From assembly GCA_022496805.1 (NCBI GenBank), contig CM040102.1, positions 21,173,955 to 21,237,954 of the forward strand: a stretch of 64,000 nt of DNA, read 5' to 3'. The position numbers and the translations under genes are program-made. The notes beneath the pieces were generated by a model, which worked only from the letters and a program-made list of their open reading frames with translations, was not told the DNA's origin and did not search any database. Of the stretch, positions 47,430-59,300 are shown one piece after another; position 1 is the first letter of the stretch; each line of letters starts with the position of its first letter. The stretch is from Pohlia nutans (Eukaryota; Streptophyta; Bryopsida; Bryales; Mniaceae).

Positions 47430-48289
47430 TACACCCTATGCCAGCAAAAGTCATGAAGCTTTTCACTTTGTGAGGATTCGCACTTCAGGTGACAAACACT
47501 TCTGGTGATCAAAGAGAACCAGTGGGAAAGCACCCGGGATAGGCTGGCACTTCTGATGGCTTTGGGGAAGGGACCGGTTGCACCGTTCACCCCGGCCCGA
47601 TCCATTGAAGCCCAGGTCGCTTTTTGGAGATTCTTCACCAAGTTGTTGTCCCATCTAATGGCTGGATTTAGTCATACTAGAGTACATATTTGTCTAAAAT
47701 TGCAATTGTAGAAGTATGTCAAGTCGTTGACCAAGCCAAAATTGCATTGACTCTAGTTCAAAGTGGAATCGTGAAAAATGAGGTCATAAATTTAAGAAAC
47801 ACAAAAATTTCAAAGTATCACCACACTTAAGAGTATCTGATTTCAAACTCATTCCAAAAAAATTTACTCAAAAAATATTGAAATTTAGTTTGTAATCGAA
47901 TTTAGAAGGAATTTTTAATTTTAACTTTCAAATTTCATAATTAAATATTGGTGATTGTATTAGTGAATCGAACCGTACGGATGGAATCTAAAATTGAAGA
48001 TCCAGAACTTTCATATGTATATCAATTCCAGAATATTCTTCTAAATGGTAGTTTATAATGTTTTTTCTCAAATTGTCAATTCCAGGGACACCCTGGTACG
48101 TTAAGGGGTTAATTGATCCATTTTAGGATATGTGAATTTGAACTATTTTTGATTGATCTGTTTTAGGTTATTTGAATTTGAACTAGCTTAAATTTATTAG
48201 CACCTACAACTTTTCAATTGTTCAAGGCTCTTCAATAGTAAAATCATAAGCTACAAAGTTGGCTGCACTTTTTTTTGGCTTGTTGCCTA

Positions 48290-49170
48290 AATTTGAAACT
48301 TATTGAAAATGTCCAAAATGCAAAGTTTAGTCTTAAATTTGGTAAAATGAATTTGGTAATTGTGTATATGGGGGGTATTAGCTCATTTTGTACAAAAATT
48401 CAGATGCATAGCTTTTTGTATGAAAATTTTAACCCCTAAGTGACGGATCAACCATTTTATGGTCTCTGCCCTTTTTTTATGGGCTGCCCGAAATAGAAAA
48501 AATATTTTTATAGAAAATAAAAAACATTTTTAAATAGGTAATCAAGTCTACTTTCCAACCCAATTTGAATCATGTCAATCCAAGTTAAACTCCACCCGGG
48601 AGAAATTTTCAAAGAAAAACACTTCTACATTGTCTAGTGTTAGAAAACTTACTATTTGGGGAAAGTAATGATGTTCTCTCCTTTGAAAAATTTGCAATTT
48701 TTGGTTCTAGAATAGAATGTTTAGTTTTAACAAATCATACAAAATTTCAAATTCTAAAAATAAAATTTGTGATTCTTATAAATATTTGAAGTTAAATGCT
48801 TCTAAATTCATTATGAGATGATAAAAAGCTATTTTTTGATATTTGACCGTATGGAAAATTACTAAACATCAAGCTCCTCATTTTCTCTTTTGGACCAAAC
48901 TTCATCAAAGCTGAAGAAGTAATTTTTTATAACACATTTATGTTTTGCCCTTACCCCCTCCGTCATTTAGGGGTTAACGAGGTTTTTCACCTTTGCATGA
49001 TTGTATCTTTTGATCTATACATCACCTACGTACGCAAATTACCATCCTTTCTTTGTTACAAAGAGTAGAATCACTACAAAAAATCTCAAAAATTGAGGCT
49101 CAATACTCATTCCACATTGAGGTGACTGAACTTGGAATCCAACCTTCGTCTTTTGGAGTTAAGGTGGGAG
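48290..49170. mobile_element. Family C element interrupted by another TTAA element
   Basis: The flanks of 48433-48973 together match 9240-9591 in order: GTATTAGCTCA, ATTCAGATGCATAGCT, [insertion], TTTGCATGATTGTATCTTTT, ACAAAGAGTAGAAT, CTCATTCCACATTGAG. The outer ends are not clear. Confidence 0.65.
48433..48973. mobile_element. TTAA MITE nested in a family C copy
   Basis: TTAA at 48429-48432 and 48974-48977 flank matching ends CCCCTAAGTGACGGA and TCCGTCATTTAGGGG (14 of 15 bp). It splits a sequence that is continuous near 9385-9415, giving a direct view of the TTAA target duplication. Confidence 0.8.
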
Positions 49171-50120
49171 GTCCTATTAAAGTCACGCATTTGGTCTGTA
49201 CCAGTAACCATTATTCTTGAATATGGTGAGTAAGACATTCTTGAATAAGTGAATTGAACAATGGAATGCCTTGGTGGTCATAATCAAAGTTTTAAGTGGT
49301 GGTAATGATCACTATAGGAATTTTAATTTTTGGATAAAAAAAAATTCAAAAACATGGTCATTTTAGAAACTTTGTTGGGGTCATCTTAAGAAAAAATTGT
49401 AATAATTTTAGGTGAAGAAATTGAACATTTCACATCTCAAGTAGGTCACTTCCAAATATTATGTAAAAACGTGCGAACAAAGATAGGGTACAAATAAATC
49501 TTTGAAGTTATGTAATATTTGGAAGTGGAATTTATAAATGATTTACATTAATATAGGATGCTCAAAATCGATTACAAGAATTAAAATGAGAATATTATTA
49601 TAATATTACAAATTATAATTATAATTATTTTAAAGTTTTAGGTTACTTTAAAATATACTTTTTTACACGTGATAATAAAAATATACAAAGAGTGACCTCC
49701 CTGAGTTTCAAATGTATTTTCTGTTGGCTTTGGAGTATTTTTGTGATTCTTATATGGGCTATCTTACGAGCTACTAAGGTAACACACCTATTATTTCAAA
49801 TAATTTGTCACATGCTAACAACCTTGATGTTACCTAATCCATGATAACTGTATATATATGACAATTCTATGTACAAGTCCGGAAAATTGGATAATTAATG
49901 TACGTAGAACAAACAATAACAGACTCGGGTTTGGGTTCCAAATTTAGTGATTACACATTGAAGTTCATTGCCCACAATGTTGATGTTCAATAACTTGATG
50001 ACATCCAACAATCAATCCAATAACCTAGTATAAAATGCCAACAGATGCACGGTCAAAGAAATCTCAACGTTTAATTCTATTTTTTCTCATTTTTCCTCCA
50101 CCACCTCCCCTTCTTTTTGA
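49171..50120. other. AT-rich intergenic, nothing recognised
   Basis: Strongly AT-rich (runs such as TATAATATTACAAATTATAATTA near 49600). No frame of interest. Confidence 0.4.
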
Positions 50121-51105
50121 CTTTTAGCTTAAAGTAGGTCCCGGCGCCCCCCCACCCCGGGGTGACGCACGAAGCCAACACATTTTGGCTCCATGGGCCA
50201 CGCCGTGGCGCGTCAGCGTGCTATCCTCGGGGGGGGGGGGGGGGGGGGGGGGGGGGTGTCGCCAGCGACAATCCTTAGGAGTCGCGCGTGGAGCCAAAAA
50301 ATCTTGGCTGCATGCGCCACGGCGCGTCGGCAAGCCACCCCTTGGAGGCGTTGCTAGCAACGCCCACCCAAAGGGTGGTGCATGGAGCTAGAAAAATTTG
50401 GCCCCAAGCGCCACCCTAGGGGAGGGGCAAGTGTTGCTGACGACGCCTCTTCTAGGGGTGGCGCGTGGGAGCCAAAGAAATTTGGTTCTATAGGGCACGG
50501 CGCGTCGGCGCCACTGTTGGGCAAGGCGTTGCCGGTGACGCCCTCTCCAGGGGTGGCGGGGGCGCGGGGGAAGGTGTTGCCGATGAAGCTCCCTCCAAGG
50601 GTGGTGCGTGGAGCCAAAAAAAATTGGCTCCACGTGGCACGGCGAGTCGGTGTGCCACTCTTAGAAGAGGCGTTGCAAGCGACGCCTCCTCTAGGGGTGG
50701 CGTAGGGAGCCAAATTTCTTTGACTTCACGCCCCAAACCGTGGCGCGCCGCCCCTGAGGGAGGCGTTGCTAGCGACGCCCATTCTAGGAGTGGAGCGTGG
50801 AGCCAAAAACGTTTGGCTCCAAGCGCCACGCCGTGGCGCGGGGAACCAAACGAATTTGGCTCTACACACCACGGCGCGTCACTGAGCCACACTCGGGTGT
50901 AGTGCGTGGAGCCAAAAGAATCTGATTCCACGCGCTACGGCGCGGCGTTACGCTATGCTCTGGCGTGTCACCGCGCTACCCTAGGCGGACGTCGCTGGCA
51001 ACACCCCCTAGGGGTGGCACGTGGAACCAAAAAAATCTTGCTCCACATGCCACTCTCAGTTGTGGGGCGTGGAGCCAAAAGAACTTGGCTTCATGCACCT
51101 CATTT
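50121..51105. repeat. GC-rich palindromic satellite-like block with a 28-bp G run
   Basis: About nine irregular units, mostly near 80-110 bp, separated by TAGGGGTGG-like boundaries. Many units hold two inverted modules: GTGGAGCCAAA..TTTGGCTCCAC and GGCGTTGC..GCGACGCC, with CCACGGCGCGTC between them. An uninterrupted G28 lies at 50229-50256. The many long frames on both strands here come from the lack of AT-rich stops and repeat structure, not from genes. Confidence 0.8.
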
Positions 51106-51109
51106 TAAA

Positions 51110-53354
51110 GATTAATAATCTCCATGTAAGTTATAAACCGGGATGCGGTTTTGCTCAAAACTTCTACTACTGACATCATTAAATTGATGTGCACAAACTT
51201 ATTTCACGGCCGGCTTAGCCACAAAATAAATGGGGATGATGTATCTACCTCAGTCTCTTTCAATTTATCATGCACTAGTGAGTTAGTATGGTATTGCATA
51301 TTCTCTATGAAAATTGTACCATATATATAGTTCTCAAGTTGGTTGAGACATTAATTTCCTACAGGGCCCATGACCGTGCAGCTCTTGAATACAAGCCCTT
51401 TGCAGCGAATCCAGAAGCATTACACTAAACTTCCCAATAGCGGATTATGCAGCTGATAGTGGGCTGGTACGTTTTATTCATCAAATTCAACCCATTAATT
51501 GTAACCCATTTAGAGTGATGGTTTTCAATGATAAAAATTTGCAGCACATGAAACTTTGGGTTTAATAAACAAGCCCAATTTTTAATTAATTTTGTCACAA
51601 TGTACGATTTTGTATTGATTTTTAAATGTAATCTGCATAGACCTCAATTGATGTTAGTAGGGGAACTAATACTCGTCTTTCATTTCTAGTCCAATCAGTT
51701 TGCTAACTTGGAATTCATGATTGGTAACAGGTACTTGCATAGGTGACTCGAATTGATCCCTAAGAGGTTCTGACGCTTCTACCTAACGTAGAAGTTTGTG
51801 CTTGTAGAGACTACTTTGTAAAGGCCATTCATAGGTTTCCGATATAGTAGTATTAGAATTTTGGCTTGATTACCGTAGAATTTGTACCGGTGCACTCGGT
51901 GTTGGTGCGTTCTAACTTCTACGCATGCAGGGCAATCAGCGTAAGTGATCAAGAGCATTCTCGTGTTCGTTTCGTTTCCGTTTCGTACATCTGGAAGTCA
52001 CTCATGCCACCGTCCACGTCTAGTGCGAAACAATCCAGAGATGGCGTCTCTTGAATTCTGTAGCTAAGTTAGATGATTCCGGAGGTCTCCGTATACTGGT
52101 TTACTTACTGTGTGTTGATGCTGTTTATGAGCTCCTTTTGAAATGAGTCACATCAGAGAATAGAACACTGTAGTCTATGTGTTCAATCTTGCAGCCCTTT
52201 GCAGATTCTCCTTATGATATAGTCTAACTTGCAGACATCTTATTCTAAATCATCATCATTGTGCAGAGAGAGACTGACTGCAATAACGATATGTTACGGC
52301 AGCGACATTGAGTAAGTTATCACCTGGACTAACTCTCTGCAATTTCAACTTGTCGTAGAGCTTCTAATACAGCAGTGCCTGTCAGAATATATATAATCTA
52401 CAACTAGGGCTGCAATAACCAATAAGGTCCTAAATTGCAGAACAGTCTAGAAGAGCTTCAGAAGTAGTCGTGCAAAGAAGACCAAGCAACTTAATGCTAC
52501 CCCTACTCAAAAAAACCAACGGGTCCAAGAGTGGCTAGAAATCATTCCCGTTGCTGCCAATGTGCACTCAATTCAAAATGCTCAAGACAGAATTGAACGA
52601 TGCACTCATAAATGTTTACATAAACATGAGTACTCAAATGAACTACCATTCAGATTAAATGAAAGAGTGCTAGATGCTTGGTTCCATGTTGAAGCTGACC
52701 ATGTTCATCCGGTAATACCGTCATTGATAACCTAATCTGGACCTTTATGTACTCCTCAGAGTTCTAATCCATAAAGCACTGTGGACAAGCTGAATTGAGA
52801 TAAGTGGGCGGCCAAAGAACTCGAGGGGCACCCACGAAGAAGCGAACTTGAAAGTCTAGGAGGTAACCCGTAACTGCTCTTACGTTCACTCAGGTTTCCG
52901 GAAATTTTCCCTGATTTGGAACCGTATCTGTAAACAGTGGCAAATTGAGTGATGTTTCATTGAAAAAAGTAGGCACTAATTGTAACCAGAAGCCGATAGA
53001 TAGTAGCCATAACTTGCCTTCATATTTGATTTGCGATTTGTAGTACTTGTTCAACTCATACATACATAGTCGTTCACACAATAGACAGTAATGATATAAT
53101 TAAGAATGTACATCTTGTAGTACAGTGGAAACCATTTAACCATGATATCTTTAAAAACTCTCATAATCAGAAATGAGAAGCCTTAATAAACTACTAAACC
53201 TGAGAACAGACTAGAACATTCACACGAACCTCAAGTGAAGAGGACATCCGAACATGTTCTACATCTTTCAGTACCTACAATTATTCTACTGGTTAAAACG
53301 AAGAAGGAAAATTTCCGTGCGTGGGCTACCGCAACCCTAAGATACATGCTGAGG
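51110..53354. other. Intergenic with an inverted dispersed repeat
   Basis: About 51480-51790 is the reverse-complement copy of the repeat at 7371-7780. Apart from the weak frame at 52451-52735 described separately, I see no gene. The right end should hold the 3' UTR of the lectin gene. Confidence 0.45.
52451..52735 (+). CDS. Possible exon or gene remnant, unrecognised
   Basis: A 94-codon frame opens after ..CTAG (a possible splice acceptor) and ends at a TAA. Composition is coding-like (QEWLEIIPVAANVHSIQ, NERVLDAWFHVEADHVHP), but there is no ATG and I know no homologue. It could be an internal exon of an undetected gene, a pseudogene fragment, or chance. Confidence 0.25.
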   Translation, partial: KSFRSSRAKKTKQLNATPTQKNQRVQEWLEIIPVAANVHSIQNAQDRIERCTHKCLHKHEYSNELPFRLNERVLDAWFHVEADHVHPVIPSLIT

Positions 53355-56300
53355 TTACTCAACAGCAGTCACAACTACGCCAATCTGATCAACATAAGTA
53401 GCTGCTCGGCCAAATAGTCCCACAATTCTCTTTCCAGTTGGAGTTTCAAATGCCGTTCCTGTTGCAAGACCAAACGGACCGTAGGTCTTCTTGTTGGAAA
53501 TGATGGACAAGGACGTGATAATCACAATTCCTGAAACTGGAGATTTGGCAAAAGTGCCCTTGATTTGTGTCAGGTATTCATCTGCACCTGTAAATGATAT
53601 CTGAGATTGCCAAATCACAACTGCGCATTAGAAAGAAGCGGTAAAATTTCATTGTTGCACGAGAATGACTGCTATCAAAATGCTACGAAAATAAACTACT
53701 AGTAGTTGAAAGCGATACCTTGACATTGTTCCCTTCGGATGAATCCCCATGCTTTGAAGCCACGTGCACGCAGTCCCCTTGTACATAGGCAGCTTGTAGT
53801 GCCACAATTTGGCTGCTGCTGTGGCGGACATTGATCTCACAGATGCGACCCTGGCCATCGTGGAATGCATTGCCACCATTTCCACCCCAAGGGCCAACAT
53901 GGGAAGCAACATCTGAATTATTTCCAGCACGAAGTTTTGAGATCACACCCAGCTGGTCAATAAATGCCCCAGCTCTTCCAAAGAATCCCACAACCGTGCC
54001 ATTACGATAGGTCTGGAACGGTTGACCACGAGGAGTCCCAAAAGGTCCAAACGTGGCCTTGCTTGTTATGAACGTCAAAGAGGTGATAGCAATCACACCG
54101 TTACACTTCCCAAAAGTGCCCTTCACTTGTACCAGGTACGATTCCGAATCCTTGAGTGAGATCTGAATACCATCACATTTCAAAATATTTGACTCAGTAT
54201 ACAAAAACTGTGAAGAAACTAAATAAACATGCACGAACAATATCCTGAAAATGTTGCTACCTTTGTCGATTCTCCACCATTACCGCCAAGCATGTCTGCA
54301 TCATATTCAGTTCCGTTGTGCTCATACGTCATTTGCAACGACATGATCTGGGTCTTCTTGTAGCCAACAGTAATAGAGCAAAGCTCTCCATTACCATGGT
54401 AGAAACCAATTCCTCCAGCACCACCCCAAGGTCCTTGAGCTACCACCTCTTCGGCACAACTCTCACCGGAAAATTCGGTGATAAAACCAATCTGAGAAAG
54501 ACAGATACCAGCTCTACCGTAAAATCCCAGCACCTTCCCCTTAGGAGAGCTCTGAAATTCTGACTCTTGAGGATGGCCAAACGGTCCATATACCCTGCGG
54601 TTAGATACAAATGAGAGTGACGTGACCACGAGTTCCCCACCCACAATTCCTGTTGTTCCTTTCACTTGAATGAGCTCCTCCTGTGGGACTTTGAAAAGGA
54701 TCTGTTACAGATTACCAACCTCAATCAGTCACCGAAACAAGGTCTTGAAAGATAACACTGTCAGAATCTCATAAACAAACGAATCCCAACAGAATTCAAC
54801 ATCTAGTTTCAGCACCCATCGTCACATACTATCTGCAATAAATCCCCAAGCCTTGCTGTATTGCGTACCTTGGCAGTTTTGCCACCCGGTCCTCCATGAA
54901 AATCTGCCTTGAAAATTGCACCACCTTGACTGTAAATGGTTTGTATCGAGATAATATGTCTCTTGTTATAGGTAACAACGATTCCAACCACTTCACCTTT
55001 GCCATCGTAGAAAATAGTCCCACTTTTACCTCCCCAAGGCCCTTGCGATAAGACAATTTCATTGTCACCAGGTGACACCTCTGTAATTACACCGACTCGA
55101 TCCAAAAACTCATCACTACGTCCATAAAAACCAACAATCTTCCCGTGCACCCTGCTCTCAAACTTGTTGTCAGTCACAGTACCAAACGGCCCGTAGCTAG
55201 TCTTCGTGGTTATGAACTTCAAAGACGTGATCATGTCACTGCCATATACAGAATTCCCCATCGATCCTTGAATCTGAAGAAGCTGCTCGTGGGGATAATC
55301 AATTTTGATTTGGACAAAAAGAATATCAAAATTATGCAAAATAGAGATCAAGAACACTATTACATCAATAGAAGCCACCTAAATAATATACTAAATAGCA
55401 GGAAAACAGACTTTAAATAGTATCGTTTATACAAACTTAAAAAGAATAAACAACATCGGAAACCAAAAACTCAGAATACCAAAGAAAAATACCTTGCATG
55501 TGTCTCCCCCAGGGCCAAAACGAGCGGTAGTTTTGAAGATTGAACCACCCTGTTCATATGTCACTTGCAAGGAAATGACGTAATCCTCAACATACTCAAC
55601 AAGAATTTCAACGATATCACCTCTGCCATCGTAAAATGATGACCCGCCATCACCACCCCATGGACCATGTGCAACAACTTCCCTACCCGATATCATCGAC
55701 CCAACTGAACCGTGGCATCGGACGAACACATCCTTCTCATCCGATGCCCGATAAATTCCAAGTCGGTCAATAAAAGACCCAGATCTGCCAAAGAAACCAA
55801 TAACCTTCCCCAATCCAGAGCTTGAAAACGACGATCCCTCCTCTGTACCGAAAGGTCCATAAACAGCCTTGTTGGAAACAAAAGTAAGAGCAGTGATAAT
55901 TTGACTATCATTAACATATCCATATGTCCCAGTGAGACGGGTGATGAACTCATTCTCTGGTTCCAGAAGGATCTGCATCATTAAACTACCACCGTTAAAG
56001 TAGAACGAAATAAATAATTCAAAACCTAAAAAAACAAAAGAATGCAGGTGCAGGCATTAAAGATACCAGGTAGAGCCAAGTAGAATACCTTGGTAAAGTT
56101 TTCCTCGTCTCCACCATACTTTCTTCCTTCAAAAATAGAACCTGAAGACTGATATTGAACTTCCAAAGCAACAACCTCGCACTCATTGTGGAAAACGACA
56201 ATCTCAGTAATATCCCCAGTACAATCAGTGAATTCCAATCCACCTAAACCACCCCAGGGTCCTTCAGCGACAAAAGAAGAGGAAGACCCAACACCGTGAT

Positions 56301-59300
56301 CATATGTACCGAAAACTCTCCGCTCAGAGACATTATCACCATCGATACTCCAAGAGACAGAAGCATGAGACCTTGGAGTCAGATCTCCAAAGTCACTTTT
56401 AGAAACACTAGACGGCCTAGAAACCATTGATAAATCGTGAGACCTCGAAGACTTGTAAGACCTAGTGGACTTCGGAGATTTGAAACTATTATCAGATTTC
56501 GATGACTTATGAGACACAGATAACTTAGAGGACTTCGAGGACTTAGACCACTTCGAAGAACCACGAGACTTGAATGAATCCGAAGAAATCGACGAGTCGG
56601 ACTCATTCGTAGAGTGAAACGACATCGACGACTTCGACGAACTAGAACTAGAAGACGAGGACGACTCCGACACCCTGGTACTCGTCTCCACCAGCCGCCC
56701 GACCCTCTTCTCCAGATCAACCTTCAAGGACAATGAGCCTGAACCCGACTGATTCTCCTCGTGCCCAAACTCGTGGTCAACGCCATCCGCCACGACCTGC
56801 CCCCACACGCGCACCAATTACAACCACAACTTCAGCACCAAAAACGGCCACAAACCACCACTCACAAGCCCACATCCAAGCGTGACTCCCGGATCCAATT
56901 TCCACATTCCATTCGCATCCCTGCCACTAACAATGCAAGCTTCAGCCCCCCAGCTTAGAGTCCCAAACGCTCACCTCAGTCACAATCGGATCAACCACAC
57001 CCGGCGGCTGCTTCTCCCACCCCACCTCAGTCACACTCGGCTCGGGCTCAGGGCCCTTGCTGGTGGTGCCCGTCTCCCAACTGCCCTGCTCCTCAGGCTC
57101 CTCATGCTCCTCAGCCTCCCTGCGCCATGAGCCAGGACCCGGCAGCTCCTCCTCCGGCCCCAACTCCTTCACAACCTGCCCCCACACGCGCACCAATTAC
57201 AACCACAACTTCAGCACCAAAAACGGCCACAAACCACCACTCACAAGCCCACATCCAAGCACGCACTCCCGGTTCCAATCTCCACATTCCATTCGCATCC
57301 CTGCCACTATCAATGCAAGCTTCAGCCCCCCAGCTTAGAGTCCCAAACGCTCACCTCAGTCACAATCGGATCAACCACACCCGGCGGCTGCTACTCCCAC
57401 CCCACCTCAGTCACACTCGGCTCGGGCTCAGGGCCCTTGCTGGTGTTGCCCGTCTCCCCACTGCCCTGCTCCTCAGACTCCTCAGGCTCCTCAGCCTCCC
57501 TGCGCCATGAGCCAGGACCCGGCAGCTCCTCCTCCGGCCCCAACTCCTTCACAACCTGCCCCCACACGCGCACCAATTACAACCACAACTTCAGCACCAA
57601 AAAACGGCCACAAACCACAACTCACAAGCCCACATCCAAGCACGCACTCCCGGTTCCAATCAACACATTCCATTCGCATCCCTGCCACTAACAATGCAAG
57701 CTTCAGGCCCCCCAGCTTAGAGTCCCAAACGCTCACCTCAGTCACAATCGGATCAACCACACCCGGCGGCTGCTTCTCCCACCCCACCTCAGTCACACTC
57801 GGCTCGGGCTCAGGGCCCTTGCTGGTGGTGCCCGTCTCCCCACTGCCCTGCTCCTCAGGCTCCTCATGCTCCTCAGCCTCCCTGCGCCATGAGCCAGGAC
57901 CCGGCAGCTCCTCCTCCGGCCCCAACTCCTTCACAACCTGCCCCCACACGCGCACCAATTACAACCACAACTTCAGCACCAAAAAACGGCCACAAACCAC
58001 CACTCACAAGCCCACATCCAAGCACGCACTCCCGGTTCCAATCTCCACATTCCATTCGCATCCCTGCCACTAACAATGCAAGCTTCAGGCCCCCCAGCTT
58101 AGAGTCCCAAACGCTCACCTCAGTCACAATCGGATCAACCACACCCGGCGGCTGCTTCTCCCACCCCACCTCAGTCACACTCGGCTCGGGCTCAGGGCCC
58201 TTGCTGGTGGTGCCCGTCTCCCCACTGCCCTGCTCCTCAGGCTCCTCATGCTCCTCAGCCTCCCTGCGCCATGAGCCAGGACCCGGCAGCTCCTCCTCCG
58301 GCCCCAACTCCTTCACAACCTGCCCCCACACGCGCACCAATTACAACCACAACTTCAGCACCAAAAACGGCCACAAACCACCACTCACAAGCCCACATCC
58401 AAGCGTGACTCCCGGTTCCAATTTCCACATTCCATTCGCATCCCTGCCACTAACAATGCAAGCTTCAGCCCCCCAGCTTAGAGTCCCAAACGCTCACCTC
58501 AGTCACAATCGGATCAACCACACCCGGCGGCTGCTTCTCCCACCCCACCTCAGTCACACTCGGCTCGGGCTCAGGGCCCTTGCTGGTGGTGCCCGTCTCC
58601 CCACTGCCCTGCTCCTCAGCCTCCTCAGCCTCCTCAGCCTCCCTGCGCCATGAGCCAGGACCCGGCAGCTCCTCCTCCGGCCCCAACTCCTTCACAACCT
58701 GCCCCCACACGCGCACCAATTACAACCACAACTTCAGCACCAAAAAACGGCCACAAACCACCACTCACAAGCCCACATCCAAGCACGCACTCCCGGTTCC
58801 AATCTCCACATTCCATTCGCATCCCTGCCAGTCCTGCCGACTCGTTTCAGCCGCTTAATTGGTGCTTGTTCCTTACAATTGTGCTTTATGGGGAGCACTA
58901 TGCCTGGTTGTTTCAGAGGTTTAATTCTGTTGTTTACCTTTATGTTCGGTGTGGCGGCCCTGGTCGTAGTGGTTTTGTTGTTGCTTTGGTGGTTTGGATG
59001 TTGTTTAGTTTTTTGTTTGGTGTGGATGTTTCTGAATGTTCCTGGGGTTATGTTGCAGTTTTGGTCTTGTTCAGTGGTGTATTCTGCATTTTGTTGGACA
59101 TGAGTTGACGTTGTTTGTGTTATGTGTATTGATGCGTTGCGGGCTGGGTCTAGGGGGACGTTGTTATTGTGTTTGTTGTGGATGCAGCGACAATGAGTGC
59201 AGTGGGTTGGGGTGGTCGGTGGAGGGACAAGGGTGAGAACTCCTAGCTGGTGAAGGACGAGATCGGATTTTCCGAAGAATCCGACAACCTTTCCGCCTGG

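Larger units (their letters stand above)
45906..48108. mobile_element. 2.2-kb TTAA-flanked element carrying a reading frame
   Basis: TTAA at 45902-45905 and 48109-48112 flank imperfect inverted ends, CCCCTAAATGTCACAAGG and (complement of the right end) CCCCTTAACGTACCAGGG. Inside are about 2.8 tandem units of some 168 bp (46298-46770) and a 181-codon minus-strand frame (46884-47429), with GC-richer sequence than its surroundings. Part of the left interior (46000-46150) and right interior (47850-48050) are themselves inverted, consistent with long subterminal repeats. No transposase. Confidence 0.65.

Noticed and set aside
50124..50931. Overlapping frames of 80-147 codons on both strands
   Set aside because: GC-rich repeat with few stops; the translations are low-complexity and mirror each other on both strands.
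57491..58340. 155-codon minus-strand frames running from exon units into the following introns
   Set aside because: They read through a good GTGAGC donor in every unit; the spliced reading keeps the frame between identical exons, so the extension is intronic.
56882..58858. Long plus-strand Pro/Thr-rich frames (up to 254 codons) across the array
   Set aside because: They are antisense to the five exon-intron units; the minus strand has conserved phase-0 splice sites and flanking jacalin halves, so the plus-strand frames are by-products of the repeats.
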